In this document: positions 24,032-32,665 of the stretch, in pieces | Layout of the letters: each line of letters opens with the position of its first letter | How positions within the stretch are numbered: position 1 is the stretch's first letter | Source of the DNA: Prescottella soli | Lineage (GTDB): Bacteria > Actinomycetota > Actinomycetes > Mycobacteriales > Mycobacteriaceae | DNA length: 64,000 bases | NCBI RefSeq assembly: GCF_040024445.1 | Contig: NZ_CP157276.1 | Coordinates: 2,480,001 to 2,544,000 of the forward strand | Direction: 5' to 3' | Made by a program: the position numbers and the translations under genes | Notes under the pieces: model-generated | What the model was told of the DNA's origin: nothing | What the model saw: only the letters and a program-made list of their open reading frames with translations | Database searches by the model: none

Positions 24032-24125
24032 GCCGTTCCGGGGTTCGGCCTGAGCGCCCATTCCTTCACCCCCGACGCGGAATCCCGCGCGAACTCTCGA
24101 GGAGTGGGTGCTCAGGCCGACGCGC

Positions 24126-25313
24126 TCAGGTGTCGGCTGCAGCGACGGGCACCGGCGGTTCGGAGTGTGCCCGGTCTTCGGCGGGCGGCGATTCGTCGCC
24201 CGGCGGTATCGGCTCGTCCGGGGCCTTCTCCCCGATCAGGACGTTGACCCAGCGAGTGGACGGGTCGATGTCGAGCAGCATCGCCTTGACCAGGAGCGTC
24301 AGCGGAATCGCGAGCAGGGCGCCGAGCGCGCCGAGCACCCAGGTCCAGAACACCAGCGACAGGAACGTCATCGTCACGCTGATGCCGACGGCGTCGCCGA
24401 CGAACTTCGGCTGGATGATCGACTGGATGACGAAGTTGATCACGCAGTAGACGACGATCACCCACACCATCAGGCGCGGTCCGCCCTCGAGCAGCGCCAG
24501 CAGTGCCGGCGGGACGAGCCCGATGACGAATCCGATATTGGGGATGTAGTTCGTGATGAACGACAGCAGGCCCCACAGGATCGGCAACGGGACGCCCATC
24601 AGCCAGAGGGCCCCACCGTCGAGCACGGCGACGATGAGACCGAACACGGTGGAGACGACGAGATACTTGCGCGTTCCGCGAACGAAAGTCGACAGGGCGT
24701 AGGCGATTTCGGGCCGAGTGCGTGCGACGATCCGCATCTTGTCGTCCATCACCATGCCGTCGACGGCCATGAAGAGCAGCAACGCGAGAACGAAGAAGAG
24801 GTTCGAGAACACTCCGAGCAGACTCTGCAGGACCGATTCCAGGAGGCCGACGACCTTGCCGACGTCGATGCCGCTCAGGACGTTGTGGATCTGGTCGGCA
24901 TTCACACCGGCGTTCGCCAGCGTCGAACGCAGACCATCGAGGAGGTCGTCGACGGTGTCCGTGTACTGCGGCAACTCGGTGGCAAGCTGCGCGGTCGACA
25001 CCACCAACGCGCCGATGAGTCCCAGGAGAATCAGGTTCACCACGATCAGCGCGCCCACCATGCCGACCCACCTGGGGAGCCCTCTACGTTGCGCCCACGA
25101 CTGGATCGGTTGCACAGCGATGGTGAGCATCAACGCCAGGAACACGGGGCCGAGGATCCCGGCGAACATCTTGATCCCGGCGATCGAGACGACCACGCCC
25201 GCGCCCGCCAGCAGCACGATCAGGCCCCGTGGGATCGCCCACGGTGCCGGCGCCAGAGACGGCGCCGGCACGGTGGACCCTGTCCGCATGGACGTCGATC
25301 TGCGTGAGAGCAT
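24126..25313 (-). CDS. AI-2E family (PerM/YdiK-like) transporter
   Basis: 395 residues with about eight membrane helices: two N-terminal pairs, a central soluble region (~120-190), then a C-terminal block. Conserved pieces include FITNYIPNIGFVIGLVPP and IIQPKFVGDAVGISV, which match the PF01594 fold. Members are putative exporters, including autoinducer-2 and Na+/H+-linked types; substrate unknown. ATG 25311-25313 was chosen because GGGAGG lies 8 bases upstream. The Pro/Glu-rich C-terminal tail (~360-395) is probably cytosolic and disordered. It lies 37 bases after the DUF1269 gene on the same strand. Confidence 0.85.
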   Translation of the reverse strand: MLSRRSTSMRTGSTVPAPSLAPAPWAIPRGLIVLLAGAGVVVSIAGIKMFAGILGPVFLALMLTIAVQPIQSWAQRRGLPRWVGMVGALIVVNLILLGLIGALVVSTAQLATELPQYTDTVDDLLDGLRSTLANAGVNADQIHNVLSGIDVGKVVGLLESVLQSLLGVFSNLFFVLALLLFMAVDGMVMDDKMRIVARTRPEIAYALSTFVRGTRKYLVVSTVFGLIVAVLDGGALWLMGVPLPILWGLLSFITNYIPNIGFVIGLVPPALLALLEGGPRLMVWVIVVYCVINFVIQSIIQPKFVGDAVGISVTMTFLSLVFWTWVLGALGALLAIPLTLLVKAMLLDIDPSTRWVNVLIGEKAPDEPIPPGDESPPAEDRAHSEPPVPVAAADT

Positions 25314-25350
25314 CAGCATTCCCTCCCGAACGGAGAAGCGATCGACAGGG

Positions 25351-25839
25351 TCAGTCGGCGAAGACCTCGCGCAGGTGCGCTTCCTGCTCATGCGACAGGT
25401 TCGTGGAGATCAATTCGGCGTGCTGGCCATGGAATTCCTCGTGCACGCGGTCGAGCGTCTCGTCCGAGGTCAGGACGAACAAGGCCGACGTCCCCGGGGT
25501 GATCTGGTCCTTGAGGCGCTTGATGAAGTCGTCGTCGATCCCGACGTCGCTCAACGCCCCGCTCACCGCGCCGACCGCGGCGCCCACTACGGCCCCGATC
25601 AGCGGGATGAAGAACAGGATGCCGAACAACAAGCCCCAGAACGTGCCCCCCAATGCGCCGACACCCGCGAGGTTCGTGAGTTGGCGGGTCTTCGGCTTCT
25701 TCCGCCCCTCCGGCCAACTCACCACTGCAGCATCGTGAACGGAGATCAGCGCCTGCTTCTGGAGGTCGTCCAGCGTCGTGATCGCGGTGTCCGCTCCGGT
25801 CGGGGATGCGAACTTCCAGACAGTCAATGTTCCAGCCAT
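25351..25839 (-). CDS. DUF1269 membrane-associated protein
   Basis: 162 residues. A soluble N-terminal half (MAGTLTVWKFASPTGADTAI) is followed by a glycine-rich hydrophobic hairpin near residues 65-100 (FWGLLFGILFFIPLIGAVVG) and a charged C-terminal half. This layout is typical of DUF1269, a family of unknown, possibly stress-related function. ATG has AGGAG 6 bases upstream. Likely cotranscribed with the downstream permease. Confidence 0.75.
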   Translation of the reverse strand: MAGTLTVWKFASPTGADTAITTLDDLQKQALISVHDAAVVSWPEGRKKPKTRQLTNLAGVGALGGTFWGLLFGILFFIPLIGAVVGAAVGAVSGALSDVGIDDDFIKRLKDQITPGTSALFVLTSDETLDRVHEEFHGQHAELISTNLSHEQEAHLREVFAD

Positions 25840-25949
25840 GGGGCTCTCCTCGCACAGTGGGGTCTGGCCGGTCGGCCTCACCAGCACCGTACGAGCAGCG
25901 TCACCTAGACACCTCACACATTTCGGGTGAACGCTCGACAGGAGAGCAG

Positions 25950-27359
25950 CTAGACGATCCTGCGCAGGATCTTGATCTTCCGGTCCGTATAGGGCGGGTA
26001 GACCAGGCTGGGGTCCGGCTTGAAGGGCTGCACCAGTACGCCCTTTCGATGGCTGAACGTCTCGAAGCCCCACTTGCCGTTGTAGACGCCGATACCGCTA
26101 CCGCCGACCCCGCCGAACGGCAGTCCCGGCACCGCATAGTGCACCGCGGCATGGTTGACGACGGCGCCGCCCGAACTGATCTCGGACAGCAGTCGACGTC
26201 GGACGGCGGGTGACCTGGTGAAGAAGTAGGCCGCGAGGGGCTTCGGTCGGGCGTGCACGAAGTCGATGGCCTCGTCCAGCGAATCGACCGTCAGCACAGG
26301 CAGAATCGGCCCGAAGATCTCTTCGCGCAGGACCGAATCGTCGGGATCGGGGTCCACCAGCACGGTCGGCTCCATCGTCAGCGTGGTCCGATCCGCTCCG
26401 CCGCCGAACACTACCTGGCCGCTGGTGCGCGTCAAATATCCGGTGAGGCGGGCGAAGTGCCTCTCGTCGACGATCCGCAGTCCGAGAGACATAGCGCTGG
26501 AACGGAATTCGGTGATGATTCGAACGAGGCGATCCACCAGAGCGTCTCGAACGGCTCGATCGACCAGCACATAGTCGGGTGCGAGACAGGTCTGACCCGA
26601 GTTGACGAGCTTCGTCCACGCGATGCGGCGCGCCGTAACCTCGAGGTCCGCGTCCCGGGTGACGATCGCCGGACACTTGCCACCGAGTTCGAGGGTCACG
26701 GGCGAGAGCCGTTGGGCCGCGCCGGCCATGACCTTCCTGCCGATCTCGGTGCCGCCGGTGAAGAACACGTGGTCGAACCCCTGCGCCAGGAGTTCCTGCG
26801 TGACGCTCGCATCACCCTCGGTCACGGCAATGGCGTCGGAGTCGACGTATTCGGGAAGCAGTCGGGCCAGCAGACGCGACGACTCCGGGGCGATCTCGGA
26901 TGGTTTGACCACCGCGCAGTTCCCGGCCGCCACCGCGGCGACGAGCGGATTGAGAGTGACCGCGACCGGGTAGTTCCACGCCCCGATGACGAGCACCACC
27001 CCGAGTGGCTCGTACTGCACCCAGCCCACAGCGGGCATCCGATTGAGCGGCACGGGTTGCGGCCGTCGACGCATCCACCAGCGAACCCGTCTACGCGCGT
27101 ATGCCGCTTCGTTTCTGACGGTGGAGATGTCGGTGAGAAAGGCTTCGACGGGGGCACGGTCGAGATCCGCGGCGAGCGCCCGGACGATCTCGTTCTCACG
27201 CTCGACCATCATGCGCTCGATGCCGCGCAACTGTTCGATTCGCCAACGCGCGCTCCGTGTCCGGCCGGTGGCGTACACCCGGCGAAGGCTGTCGACGACC
27301 TCTGCGACGTGGGCACCCGCAGCGGTGGTGTCGGGATTCGTGGTCAACTCGTTCGTCAT
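25950..27359 (-). CDS. Aldehyde dehydrogenase (fatty/aromatic aldehyde type, class 3-like)
   Basis: 469 residues. It oxidises an aldehyde to the acid with NAD(P)+. GAWNYPVAVTLNPLVAAVAA, the glutamate in TLELGGKCP, the catalytic cysteine in NSGQTCLAPDYVLV and the C-terminal PFGGVGGSGIGVYNGKWGFE are all present. The shorter N terminus and the GVYNGK-x-GFETFSH ending match the class 3/fatty aldehyde dehydrogenase branch. ATG 27357-27359 is preceded by GAGG at ~9 bases; the frame extends further upstream but without homology. It may detoxify aldehydes from the long-chain alcohols released by the nearby alkylsulfatase. That link is inferred. Confidence 0.92.
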   Translation of the reverse strand: MTNELTTNPDTTAAGAHVAEVVDSLRRVYATGRTRSARWRIEQLRGIERMMVERENEIVRALAADLDRAPVEAFLTDISTVRNEAAYARRRVRWWMRRRPQPVPLNRMPAVGWVQYEPLGVVLVIGAWNYPVAVTLNPLVAAVAAGNCAVVKPSEIAPESSRLLARLLPEYVDSDAIAVTEGDASVTQELLAQGFDHVFFTGGTEIGRKVMAGAAQRLSPVTLELGGKCPAIVTRDADLEVTARRIAWTKLVNSGQTCLAPDYVLVDRAVRDALVDRLVRIITEFRSSAMSLGLRIVDERHFARLTGYLTRTSGQVVFGGGADRTTLTMEPTVLVDPDPDDSVLREEIFGPILPVLTVDSLDEAIDFVHARPKPLAAYFFTRSPAVRRRLLSEISSGGAVVNHAAVHYAVPGLPFGGVGGSGIGVYNGKWGFETFSHRKGVLVQPFKPDPSLVYPPYTDRKIKILRRIV

Positions 27360-27457
27360 GGCGGACCCGCCTCGATGTCGAGTGAGGAGCGCCTGGCGCA
27401 CAACGATATTGGACAGGGGCGCGTGCGTCTTCGCGTCCGTCCTCACAACCGTTCGAT

Positions 27458-27474
27458 CGGGGCCGAGCGCCCCG
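27458..27474 (-). terminator. Weak hairpin downstream of hypothetical gene 27543-27974
   Basis: CGGGGC (27458-27463), loop CGAGC, GCCCCG (27469-27474): a 6-bp GC stem about 70 bases past the stop, inside the 183-base gap upstream of the aldehyde dehydrogenase. The rest of that gap shows only a possible minus-strand TATCGT -10 near 27402-27410. Confidence 0.35.
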
Positions 27475-27542
27475 CGTACATGTCTTCGACTGTCGTCGTC
27501 GATCGCGTGCCCGTCAAGACCCCGCGCCCGGTTACAGTCCGA

Positions 27543-27974
27543 TCAATGACGCGGCAATTCGTCCGGAAACCGGTAGTCGCAGCCGAGTTCGTCGGTGGAC
27601 CGCGTCCCCCACTCGTCGCGGAACCACGCGACGCACGCGTCGGCGACGAGTCGGACGTCGCGGGTGAACAGGTAGCCGTCGGTGCAGTCGGCGAAGTGGT
27701 CGTCGAAGAACCAGTGGTCCAGCGGCAGTCCGTCGACCGAGTAGTCGGCGAGCGTGAGCGGGTCGAGCACGTTGCGCGACCTCCGGAGCAGCAGCACACC
27801 GTCGTCGAGCACCTGGATCTGCGCGCACACGACTTCGTCGCCCTCGTCGTAACTGCGATACCCACTCGGCCCCATCTCGAGCATGAACGCCACGGGTTGG
27901 TCGGTCAGCGAGTCGACCAGCCAGTCGACCATTCCTGCCCACGAAACCCCCGACGATCGCGCATAGTCGGCCAC
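27543..27974 (-). CDS. Hypothetical protein, possibly TY-chaperone-like
   Basis: 143 residues, acidic and aromatic-rich, no signal peptide or membrane helix. It opens with GVSWAGMVDWLVDSL, continues with strand-like segments (CAQIQVLDDGVLLLRRSRN) and ends WFFDDHFADCTDGYLF. The outline resembles small type III-chaperone-like (TY-chap) actinobacterial proteins, but I am not sure. GTG 27972-27974 has GGGAGG about 7 bases upstream. It follows nothing closely and is 78 bases upstream, in map position, of the alkylsulfatase stop. Confidence 0.55.
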   Translation of the reverse strand: MADYARSSGVSWAGMVDWLVDSLTDQPVAFMLEMGPSGYRSYDEGDEVVCAQIQVLDDGVLLLRRSRNVLDPLTLADYSVDGLPLDHWFFDDHFADCTDGYLFTRDVRLVADACVAWFRDEWGTRSTDELGCDYRFPDELPRH

Positions 27975-28052
27975 CGTTCTCCCTCCCTCGGTCAGCGACC
28001 CGTCCCCGACGAACCTATCGGTCGGCTACGACACCTCGGCGGGCACACCTCC

Positions 28053-29891
28053 TCACGGCGTCACGATGGCGAAGCCCGGATCCGGGTCGTCCAGATAGTT
28101 CGCGAACTCGCTCAGTCTGCGGACATCGCCCACCGCGTCGACACGCCCGTCGGCGATGGCTTCGGGCAGGTCGACCAGGCCGAGCAGGACCCCGAACAGC
28201 AGGGAACGCGTGATGATGAACCGGGCGTCCGGATCGGGGGCGGGCCGGGCGTCATCGAGGTCCCAGTGCACGAGCACGCCGTTGCGCAGTTCCATCCGGT
28301 GCACGCGTTCGTCGTCGCTGATGTCCCAGTCGATCACGATGCGGGCGTGCCACGCCTTGGGTCCGTCGACGCGCAGCGAGATCGCGTCGAACAGTTGCTC
28401 CACCGACAGGGTCCGAGCCAGGTCGGGCGCCGCGACCTGGGTCGTGGAACTGATCGGGCCACCGCGCAGTTCCATCGCTCCCGTGAGGTAGAAGTTGCGC
28501 CAGGTGGCGTTCTCGGCACGGTACCCGAGTTGTTCGAGTGTGGCGGCCTGCAGCTCGCGGGCGTCGTCGTTGTCGGGATCGGCGAACACGACGTAGTCGA
28601 CGACCTGCGCGACCCATCGGAAATCACCGTCCGCGAACGACTTCCGCGCCTTGCGCAGCACCTCTGCGGAACCGCCCATGAACTCAACGTGCCGCTTCGC
28701 CGACTCGACGGGCGGATACTCCCACAGGTGTGCGGGATTGCCGTCGAACCATCCCGCGTAACGCTGGTAGATCGCCTTGACGGTGTGGCTGTCCGAACCG
28801 TAGTGGCCCCGTGCGTGCCACGACTTCCCGAGCGCGGGCGGCAGCTCGATCTCCTCGGCGATCTCGATACCGGTGGCGCCCTGGTTCATTCGTCGAACGG
28901 TCTGATCGTGCAGGTAGGCGTACCGGTCCCGCTGCCGGGCGAGGATCTCGGTGAGCCGCTCGGTCCCCCATGTGGGCCAGTGGTGGGACGCGAACAGCAC
29001 GTCCGAGTCGGCCGCGTACCGATGGATCGTGTCGGTGAGATGCTTGGCCCGCACATGCGGATCCCGCACCTGTGCGCCACCCAGAGTGAGGGGGTTGTGC
29101 GGGGTGTGAGTTGCGTTCTCCGCCATGCACAGCGCCCGTCGGTCCGGCAGGTGGACGTTCATCTCCGCCGGAGCCTCGGTGCCCGGCGTCGGCTGGAACT
29201 CGAACCGCACGCCGTCGAGCGTCTCGGTGTGGCCTGTGTGTTCGACGAGGACCGTGGGCGCGATCAGCGTGACGGTTCCGGTCGACTGGGGCCGGCCGAG
29301 GCCGGACCGGACCGACCCGCGTGGGTTCCGCGGCAGCGCCGCCCCGTTCGCGTACACGGCGCGGCGGGACGTCGCCGTGCCGACGTACACGTTCTGGGAG
29401 ACCGCGTGTTCGACCAGGCCGGCCGGCGCGATCACCGGGCAGTGACCGCCCTCGACCGATTCGATGTCGGTGACGCCCTTGACGCCTCCGAAATGATCGA
29501 CGTGCGAATGGGTGTAGATCACCCCGACAACGGGGCGGTCTCCGCGATGCTCCCGGTACAGCGCCACCGCCGCCGCGGCGGTCTCGGTGCAGCCGAGGGG
29601 ATCGATGACGACGACACCGGTGTCGCCCTCGACGATCGTCATGTTCGAAATGCCCAGACCGCGAATCTGGTAGATACCGCCGCACACCTCGAAGAGTCCC
29701 CGCTCGGCGTGGAGGTACGAGTAGGAGTCGTTGTCCCACACGACGGTCCCGTCGTCGTCCCGGATCGCGCTGGGAGCCATGGCCGCGACGAAGCCCCGCT
29801 CGACGTCTGCAGTGTCCGCGTCGGGCAGGGATGCCACGGACGGCGCGTCGGCCGCGGCGATCTCGGGTGTCGCATCTGCCGGAACCGTCAT
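28053..29891 (-). CDS. Linear alkylsulfatase, metallo-beta-lactamase fold (SdsA-like)
   Basis: 612 residues. It hydrolyses alkyl sulfate esters such as SDS-type detergents to alcohol and sulfate with a dinuclear zinc centre. Zinc motif THSHVDHFGG lies near residue 125; ENATHTPHN and ASHHWPTWG supply further ligands. A helical dimerisation domain (~310-450) and an SCP2-like C-terminal domain (~480-600) complete the SdsA architecture. No signal peptide, so probably cytoplasmic. ATG 29889-29891 is used; an in-frame ATG at 29940-29942 would add 17 residues. With the arylsulfatase it gives two distinct routes to inorganic sulfate. The divergent SHOCT gene starts ~170 bases away. Confidence 0.9.
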   Translation of the reverse strand: MTVPADATPEIAAADAPSVASLPDADTADVERGFVAAMAPSAIRDDDGTVVWDNDSYSYLHAERGLFEVCGGIYQIRGLGISNMTIVEGDTGVVVIDPLGCTETAAAAVALYREHRGDRPVVGVIYTHSHVDHFGGVKGVTDIESVEGGHCPVIAPAGLVEHAVSQNVYVGTATSRRAVYANGAALPRNPRGSVRSGLGRPQSTGTVTLIAPTVLVEHTGHTETLDGVRFEFQPTPGTEAPAEMNVHLPDRRALCMAENATHTPHNPLTLGGAQVRDPHVRAKHLTDTIHRYAADSDVLFASHHWPTWGTERLTEILARQRDRYAYLHDQTVRRMNQGATGIEIAEEIELPPALGKSWHARGHYGSDSHTVKAIYQRYAGWFDGNPAHLWEYPPVESAKRHVEFMGGSAEVLRKARKSFADGDFRWVAQVVDYVVFADPDNDDARELQAATLEQLGYRAENATWRNFYLTGAMELRGGPISSTTQVAAPDLARTLSVEQLFDAISLRVDGPKAWHARIVIDWDISDDERVHRMELRNGVLVHWDLDDARPAPDPDARFIITRSLLFGVLLGLVDLPEAIADGRVDAVGDVRRLSEFANYLDDPDPGFAIVTP

Positions 29892-30064
29892 CGCGAAGCC
29901 CCAATCGGAAGTCACATTCGTGGATCGGTTCCCGTCAATCATCACCCGTTCGTCGATTATTCGCCGCGACTTGGATTTCACCCGCCCCGAATGACGCGAT
30001 TGAGCCGTCGTCTGTGTCACAGTCAGATGCACTCTCGACCGATCATGTGAATGGAGCTGTCCTC

Positions 30065-30445
30065 ATGGACTCTTTCTGGGATTTTCTCTGGGTGATTCTC
30101 GTCAGCTTCGCGTTCATCGCGTACCTGATGCTGCTGTTCTCGATCATCACGGACCTGTTCCGGGATCACAAGAGCTCCGGCTGGGTCAAGGCGATCTGGG
30201 TGGTCTTCCTGATCATTCTCCCGTTCATCACGGCGCTGATCTACCTGATCGTCAAGGGCGACGACATGACGAAGCGCTCCGTCCGGGCCGCCCAGCAGAT
30301 GCAGGACGCGCAGGACTCCTACATCCGTCAGGTCGCGGGCAAGTCCAGCGCCGACCAGATTGCCGACGCGAAGGCCCTGCTCGACGCCGGAACCATCACG
30401 CCGGAGGAGTTCCAGTCGCTCAAGGCCAAGGCACTGGCGAGCTGA
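30065..30445 (+). CDS. SHOCT domain / PLDc_N-type membrane protein
   Basis: 126 residues. Two membrane helices (about 5-30 and 42-64) form a PLDc_N-type hairpin, with VKAIWVVFLIILPFITALIY as the second. After a polar linker, DQIADAKALLDAGTITPEEF near the end is a SHOCT motif (short C-terminal helix pair). Such proteins are common in actinobacteria; function unknown, thought to aid oligomerisation or envelope stress responses. ATG 30065 has GGAG 8 bases upstream. A strong terminator follows. Confidence 0.8.
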   Translation: MDSFWDFLWVILVSFAFIAYLMLLFSIITDLFRDHKSSGWVKAIWVVFLIILPFITALIYLIVKGDDMTKRSVRAAQQMQDAQDSYIRQVAGKSSADQIADAKALLDAGTITPEEFQSLKAKALAS

Positions 30446-30462
30446 CGCTGCGATTCCACGTC

Positions 30463-30497
30463 GCGATGCCGCGTCCCACTGTGGGGCGCGGCATCGC
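30463..30497 (+). terminator. Hairpin terminator after SHOCT gene
   Basis: 15-bp stem (30463-30477 with 30483-30497, one T-G pair) with a 5-base loop, followed by a short T-containing stretch CGTTTCC. It separates the SHOCT gene from murT. Confidence 0.85.
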
Positions 30498-30563
30498 CGT
30501 TTCCGGACGTGGCGGCCGCGACACCGCAACGCGTCCCTTTCCCGCCTGTGGAAAACTCGGCAC

Positions 30564-31820
30564 GTGGGAACTAGCACTCGGATGACACTGCGGGGCCGTC
30601 TGGCACTACGCGCGGCGGCTGCTGCGGCGTGGGCGTCGCAGAAGGCCGGCCGCGGCAAGGGCTCGATGATCGGCGGCCTGATCGCCCTCAAGATCGATCC
30701 GACGCTGATGCAGCAGCTCGGCCGCGGACGCCGCACCGTCGTCGTGACCGGCACCAACGGCAAGTCCACCACCACCCGCATGACCGCGGCGGCGCTGGCG
30801 ACCGTCGACGAGGTCGCGACGCAGGCCGACGGCGCGAACATGGACGCCGGTATCGTGGCCGCGCTCTCTGCCCGCGTCGACGCGCCGCTGGCCGCGCTCG
30901 AGGTGGACGAACTGCACGTCCCGCACGTGTGTGACGCCGTGAACCCCGAGGTCGTGGTGCTGCTGAACCTGAGCCGCGACCAGCTCGACCGGGTCGGCGA
31001 GATCAACATGATCGAGCGCAAGCTGCGCGCGGGACTCGAGCGCCATCCGGACGCGATCGTCGTCGCGAACTGCGACGACGTCCTGGTCACATCCGTCGCC
31101 TACGACTGCAAGAACGTGATCTGGGTGGCCGCCGGCGGCGGCTGGGCCAGCGACTCCGTCAGCTGCCCGCGCACCGGCGAGCCGATCGTGTGGGACGGGC
31201 CGCACTGGCGCAGCACCGGCTCGGATTTCGCGCGCCCGACGCCCGACTGGTGGCTCGACGACGACAATCTGTACGGGCCGGACGGTCTCGTGATCCCGAT
31301 GAAGCTGACCCTTCCGGGCAAGGCGAACCGCGGCAACGCGGCGCAGGCCGTGGCCGCGGCGGTCGCGATGGGCGCGAAGGCGGAGGACGCCGTCGCCGCC
31401 GCGTCGATCGTCGAGGAGGTCGCCGGCCGGTACAGCACCGTGCAGGTGGGTTCGCACTCGGTGCATATGCTGCTGGCGAAGAATCCGGCCGGCTGGCAGG
31501 AGGCGCTGTCGATGATCGACCACAGCGTCGACGGCCTCGTCATTGCCGTCAACGGGCAGGTGCCCGACGGCGAGGACCTGTCTTGGCTGTGGGACGTGCG
31601 CTTCGAGCACTTCGAGGGCGTCAAGGTGGTGGCGGCCGGCGAACGTGGCACCGATCTCGCGGTCCGATTGACGTACGCGGGCGTCGAGCACACCCTCGAG
31701 CACGATCCCATGCGGGCGATCGCTTCGTGTCCGCCCGGACGGGTCGAGGTGCTCGCGAACTACACGGCCTTCCGTGACCTGAACACCGCAATCGCCAAGG
31801 AGAACAGCCGCGATGTCTGA
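30564..31820 (+). CDS. murT: Lipid II isoglutaminyl synthase, MurT subunit
   Basis: 418 residues. With GatD it amidates the D-glutamate of lipid II to isoglutamine, using ATP and glutamine. Mur-ligase P-loop VVVTGTNGKSTTTRM lies near residue 60, LLNLSRDQLDRVGE follows, and a C-terminal DUF1727 domain starts near 310. The zinc-ribbon region reads SCPRTGEPIVW, with only one of the four cysteines known from staphylococcal MurT. GTG 30564 is used; ATG 30582 is an alternative; neither has a strong ribosome site. The 3' end overlaps gatD by 8 bases. Confidence 0.93.
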   Translation: MGTSTRMTLRGRLALRAAAAAAWASQKAGRGKGSMIGGLIALKIDPTLMQQLGRGRRTVVVTGTNGKSTTTRMTAAALATVDEVATQADGANMDAGIVAALSARVDAPLAALEVDELHVPHVCDAVNPEVVVLLNLSRDQLDRVGEINMIERKLRAGLERHPDAIVVANCDDVLVTSVAYDCKNVIWVAAGGGWASDSVSCPRTGEPIVWDGPHWRSTGSDFARPTPDWWLDDDNLYGPDGLVIPMKLTLPGKANRGNAAQAVAAAVAMGAKAEDAVAAASIVEEVAGRYSTVQVGSHSVHMLLAKNPAGWQEALSMIDHSVDGLVIAVNGQVPDGEDLSWLWDVRFEHFEGVKVVAAGERGTDLAVRLTYAGVEHTLEHDPMRAIASCPPGRVEVLANYTAFRDLNTAIAKENSRDV

Positions 31821-32526
31821 GTCCACGGTCCGTATCGGCCTCGTCCTGCCCGACGTCATGGGCACCTACGGCGACGGCGGCAACGCCCTGATCCTGCGGC
31901 AGCGCCTGCGCATGCGCGGCTACGACGCCGAGATCGTCGACATCACCCTCAGCGATCCGGTGCCCGAGTCGCTCGATCTGTACACCCTGGGCGGCGCCGA
32001 GGACTCGGCGCAGCGGCTCGCGACGCGGCACCTCAAGACCTACCCGGGGCTGCAGAAGGCGGCCGAGCGGGGCGCCCCGGTGCTGGCGATCTGCGCGGCG
32101 ATCCAGGTCCTCGGCCACTGGTACGAGACCTCGGCCGGCGAACGCGTGGAGGGCGTGTCGATGCTCGACGCCACCACGTCCCCGCAGGAGACGCGCTCGA
32201 TCGGCGAGGTCATCACGACGCCCCTGATCGACGGTCTCACCGCTCCCCTGTCGGGCTTCGAGAACCACCGCGGTGGAACGACTCTCGGCGCCGACGCCAA
32301 ACCAGTCGGCCGCGTGACGCACGGCGTGGGCAACGGTGTCGGCGACGGGCTCGAGGGCGTCACACAGGGTTCGGTGATCGGCACCTACATGCACGGTCCC
32401 GTCCTGGCCCGGAACCCGGAGTTCGCCGACCTGCTGCTGAAGCGCGCCCTCGGCGTCGACGAGCTGCCGCCGCTGGATCTGCCCGAGGTGGACCTGCTGC
32501 GCCGCGAGCGGCTGCGGGTGCGCTGA
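31813..32526 (+). CDS. gatD: Lipid II isoglutaminyl synthase, GatD glutaminase subunit
   Basis: 237 residues, class I glutamine amidotransferase fold. It releases ammonia from glutamine for MurT. Catalytic C94 lies in LAICAAIQVLG and the histidine H194 in GTYMHGPVLARNP; both positions agree closely with staphylococcal GatD. The 8-base overlap with murT implies coupled translation and fixed stoichiometry. Older annotation calls this a cobyric acid synthase-like protein, but the murT neighbour settles the role. Confidence 0.95.
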   Translation: MSESTVRIGLVLPDVMGTYGDGGNALILRQRLRMRGYDAEIVDITLSDPVPESLDLYTLGGAEDSAQRLATRHLKTYPGLQKAAERGAPVLAICAAIQVLGHWYETSAGERVEGVSMLDATTSPQETRSIGEVITTPLIDGLTAPLSGFENHRGGTTLGADAKPVGRVTHGVGNGVGDGLEGVTQGSVIGTYMHGPVLARNPEFADLLLKRALGVDELPPLDLPEVDLLRRERLRVR

Positions 32527-32553
32527 GACGCCGGTCCCGGCAGACTGCGCATC

Positions 32554-32568
32554 GTCCCGCCAGGCGGG
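32554..32568 (+). terminator. Short hairpin after gatD
   Basis: CCCGC-CAG-GCGGG, a 5-bp GC-only stem about 30 bases past the gatD stop. Weak, but it is the only structure in the 139-base gap before the esterase gene. Confidence 0.35.
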
Positions 32569-32665
32569 AGGGTACGGTCCGTCCGGTCCGTGCCCTTCCT
32601 AGCCTGGATCTCGTTGCAGCACACAACTTCCCCGATTGTGCTGTCGCCGAGACCCAGGAGGCGCC

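Noticed and set aside
26253-30050. Very long plus-strand open frame opposite the aldehyde dehydrogenase and alkylsulfatase
   Set aside because: It is antisense to two well-conserved enzymes, is extremely Arg/His/Asp-rich and has no domain. Long antisense frames are expected at this GC content.
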